From Aureliella helgolandensis (GTDB lineage Bacteria; Planctomycetota; Planctomycetia; Pirellulales; Pirellulaceae), in assembly GCF_007752135.1 (NCBI RefSeq), contig NZ_CP036298.1:8176501-8240500 (forward strand): a stretch of DNA of 64,000 bases. The letters run 5' to 3'. Each line of letters begins with the position of its first letter. The stretch's first letter is position 1. Both the position numbers and the translations under genes were made by a program. The notes under the pieces were generated by a model that was not told the DNA's origin, did not search any database, and was given only the letters and a program-made list of their open reading frames with translations. Positions 62,665 through 64,000 of the stretch are shown here, piece by piece.

Positions 62665-63669
62665 CTAGCCAGCCATGTAAACGAGATACAGGGCACCTAG
62701 TACCAATAGGGCAATTAGGGCTGCATCGGGCTCAATCAACCAATACCGCTTGCGCGGACGGTACAGCAGCGTTAGCAACCCCACCGCGGTGACGACGATG
62801 GCAGCAGCAGCCGTGATGGCGTGCGTCCCCGAAACGACCTGCAGGAGCGAATCGGTGGTACTCGCATCGAGCGATGCTAGAATCAACATATTGAAGGCGT
62901 TGCTTCCAAAAATGTTGGCGATCGCCATGTCCGCTGCTCCCAAACGCACTGCAGCAATCGACGATACCGCCTCGGGCAACGAAGTCACGACAGCCAGCAG
63001 CAGCGTCCCTACAAAAGTGCGGCCCAGACCAGTAACTTCCGCCAGGGTATCGGCCGTCGTGGCCATGCGGGGTGCGACAAAAAAGATGACTGCAGCAGCC
63101 ACCGCGAACCCCCCGATACTAACCATAGCTCCCCGAACGTTCTTCTTGGACTCCCCCGGTTCCGCGGTCGATTCTTCGGCCAAGAGTTTGGCCGACTCAC
63201 GTTCATCCAAAAACAACAGCCTCGCACACAGACAGTAGGCTCCTATTACCGCCCAACTAGCAGGCCCAACGTTGAGCAACGTCCAAGGGGAATCGACGAG
63301 CATGCCAATCAAGATGATTCCCGCCAATAGCACTCCCACCGTAGCGCTCAATCCATGGGCCGCCGCAGCCCGGGTTAAGATGCTGCCCGGGCGTCGCGAA
63401 ACCAAGTCAATCAGCGCTAAGATCATCAGGTTAGCCAGCGAGCTCCCCAGAATGCCTCCAGCCGTCAAGTCGGCGGCCCCGAGCTTCACCGCGCTATACC
63501 CCACCGATAACTCTGGCAAACTAGTGGCACCGGCTAACAGGACCAATCCCGTAATCGACCCACCCAATCCAGTCCGCTCAGAGATTTCGTCACCGAACTT
63601 TGCCAAAAACATGGCAGCCACGACAATCACAACTGAAAGTGCAACAAAAGTAAGGGACAAAAGGAACAT
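62665..63669 (-). CDS. Sodium/calcium exchanger (CaCA) family antiporter
   Basis: 334 residues from ATG 63669, preceded by AGGA; the frame is open to 63714. About ten helices in two inverted halves, each with the alpha-repeat motif: LAGATSLPELSVG with GSSLANLMIL in the first, AVVTSLPEAVSSI with GSNAFNMLIL in the second. These residues bind the cation. A hydrophilic loop of about 25 residues separates the halves. YrbG-like; exchanges Ca2+ or another cation for Na+ or H+. Confidence 0.92.
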   Translation of the reverse strand: MFLLSLTFVALSVVIVVAAMFLAKFGDEISERTGLGGSITGLVLLAGATSLPELSVGYSAVKLGAADLTAGGILGSSLANLMILALIDLVSRRPGSILTRAAAAHGLSATVGVLLAGIILIGMLVDSPWTLLNVGPASWAVIGAYCLCARLLFLDERESAKLLAEESTAEPGESKKNVRGAMVSIGGFAVAAAVIFFVAPRMATTADTLAEVTGLGRTFVGTLLLAVVTSLPEAVSSIAAVRLGAADMAIANIFGSNAFNMLILASLDASTTDSLLQVVSGTHAITAAAAIVVTAVGLLTLLYRPRKRYWLIEPDAALIALLVLGALYLVYMAG

Positions 63670-63908
63670 GGCGTCCTGTTCGAAAAAATACAAGGGAAAG
63701 CGACCATACGGCACGAGGGACTGCTACGTCCGTAGCAGAGTACCATTCCGCCTGATCCAAGGCGAGGGCCCCCTGTCAGGCGCTCCGCCAGGTGACGCAG
63801 CGCTTTCGCTCCACTCGTCTCGCCTGATCGCCCAACGCGCCTGCCGCCAGACTTCCAATTGCGTTCAGTAAGGCCAATTTTCTCCCGAGCCGCCTTTCGT
63901 TTCACTGT

Positions 63909-63934
63909 TTCCTAGCGCATCTTCCTAGCGCATC
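63909..63934. repeat. 13-bp tandem duplication
   Basis: TTCCTAGCGCATC at 63909-63921 is repeated exactly at 63922-63934, just before a possible stop codon of a gene entering from the right. Small slippage-type duplication. Confidence 0.8.
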
Positions 63935-63941
63935 CTGCCTG

Positions 63942-64000
63942 CTACCATGCATCGATGATATCGTCCGCCAGGAGGGCTACGTCGTCCGAGTCGGGGGTGG
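63942..64000 (-). CDS. Possible C-terminus of a gene continuing beyond the right edge
   Basis: One minus-strand frame is open from the edge to a TAG at 63944-63942 and reads TPDSDDVALLADDIIDAW, an acidic, plausible protein end. With only about 18 codons visible, chance cannot be excluded, and no family can be named. Confidence 0.3.
   Translation of the reverse strand, partial: TPDSDDVALLADDIIDAW

Noticed and set aside
63627-63905. 92-codon minus-strand frame next to the exchanger gene
   Set aside because: Overlaps the start of the Ca2+ exchanger in another frame, basic low-complexity translation, no motif.

Overview
The window reads as chromosome of a planctomycete, most likely of the Pirellulales/Pirellulaceae (Rhodopirellula/Blastopirellula relatives). 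The basis is inference from gene families: two copies of the planctomycete pair 'PSCyt1-DUF1549-DUF1553 protein + Tat-exported DUF1501 protein', a PQQ-type dehydrogenase fused to PKD, cytochrome c and carbohydrate-binding-like parts, an ECF sigma factor coupled to a Ser/Thr kinase, a cysteine-rich secreted protein, and menaquinone made by the futalosine route (mqnA, mqnC). No rRNA, tRNA, CRISPR array, prophage or transposase gene was recognised.

Left part (1-8 kb, minus strand): a tight operon reading diheme cytochrome c lipoprotein > cox2-like > cox1-like > ctaA > ctaB > cox3-like > HAD hydrolase. It looks like an ordinary aa3-type cytochrome oxidase operon until the metal ligands are examined. 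The subunit I homologue lacks all six histidines that bind heme a, heme a3 and CuB. The subunit II homologue keeps one of its CuA side-chain ligands plus the conserved Glu between the two Cys positions. The subunit III homologue carries about 240 extra, coiled-coil-rich residues in what should be a periplasmic loop. All frames are open and the fold-defining sequence is kept, so this looks like a maintained, redox-silent oxidase-like membrane complex. The heme A and heme O synthases in the same operon look intact. This is the most interesting system in the window.

8-24 kb: a large SNF2-family helicase (minus); the first PSCyt1/DUF1549/DUF1553 + DUF1501 pair (plus); a 178-bp inverted-repeat (MITE/REP-like) element; a PolX-family polymerase with PHP domain; and a likely operon of ECF sigma > Ser/Thr kinase > TGS-domain GTPase. 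A divergent NRAMP-like transporter lacks the usual metal-binding residues.

24-34.6 kb: the multi-domain dehydrogenase, a small lipoprotein, mqnA-mqnC (4-bp overlap), a pyruvate/indolepyruvate-type decarboxylase, and small membrane proteins including one with an RCK_C domain.

34.6-46.7 kb: argH followed by a large secreted protein, a receiver-less sigma-54 activator, YceH-family protein with a small partner, an SDR dehydrogenase, a YdcZ-type membrane protein, a response-regulator-like protein without its phosphoacceptor Asp, a cupin, the Cys-rich protein with a clear intrinsic terminator, and an RsmF-like RNA methyltransferase.

46.8-64 kb: an MscK-like mechanosensitive channel, an intergenic repeat cluster, a CoA-disulfide-reductase/rhodanese fusion, a zinc-ribbon protein, a small lipoprotein, a non-coding region rich in degenerate short repeats, nadE overlapping an RCK-gated K+ channel, the second DUF1501 + PSCyt1 pair, and a cation/Ca2+ exchanger. 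Gene families were assigned by reading the translated sequences against remembered family motifs; no database search was run.
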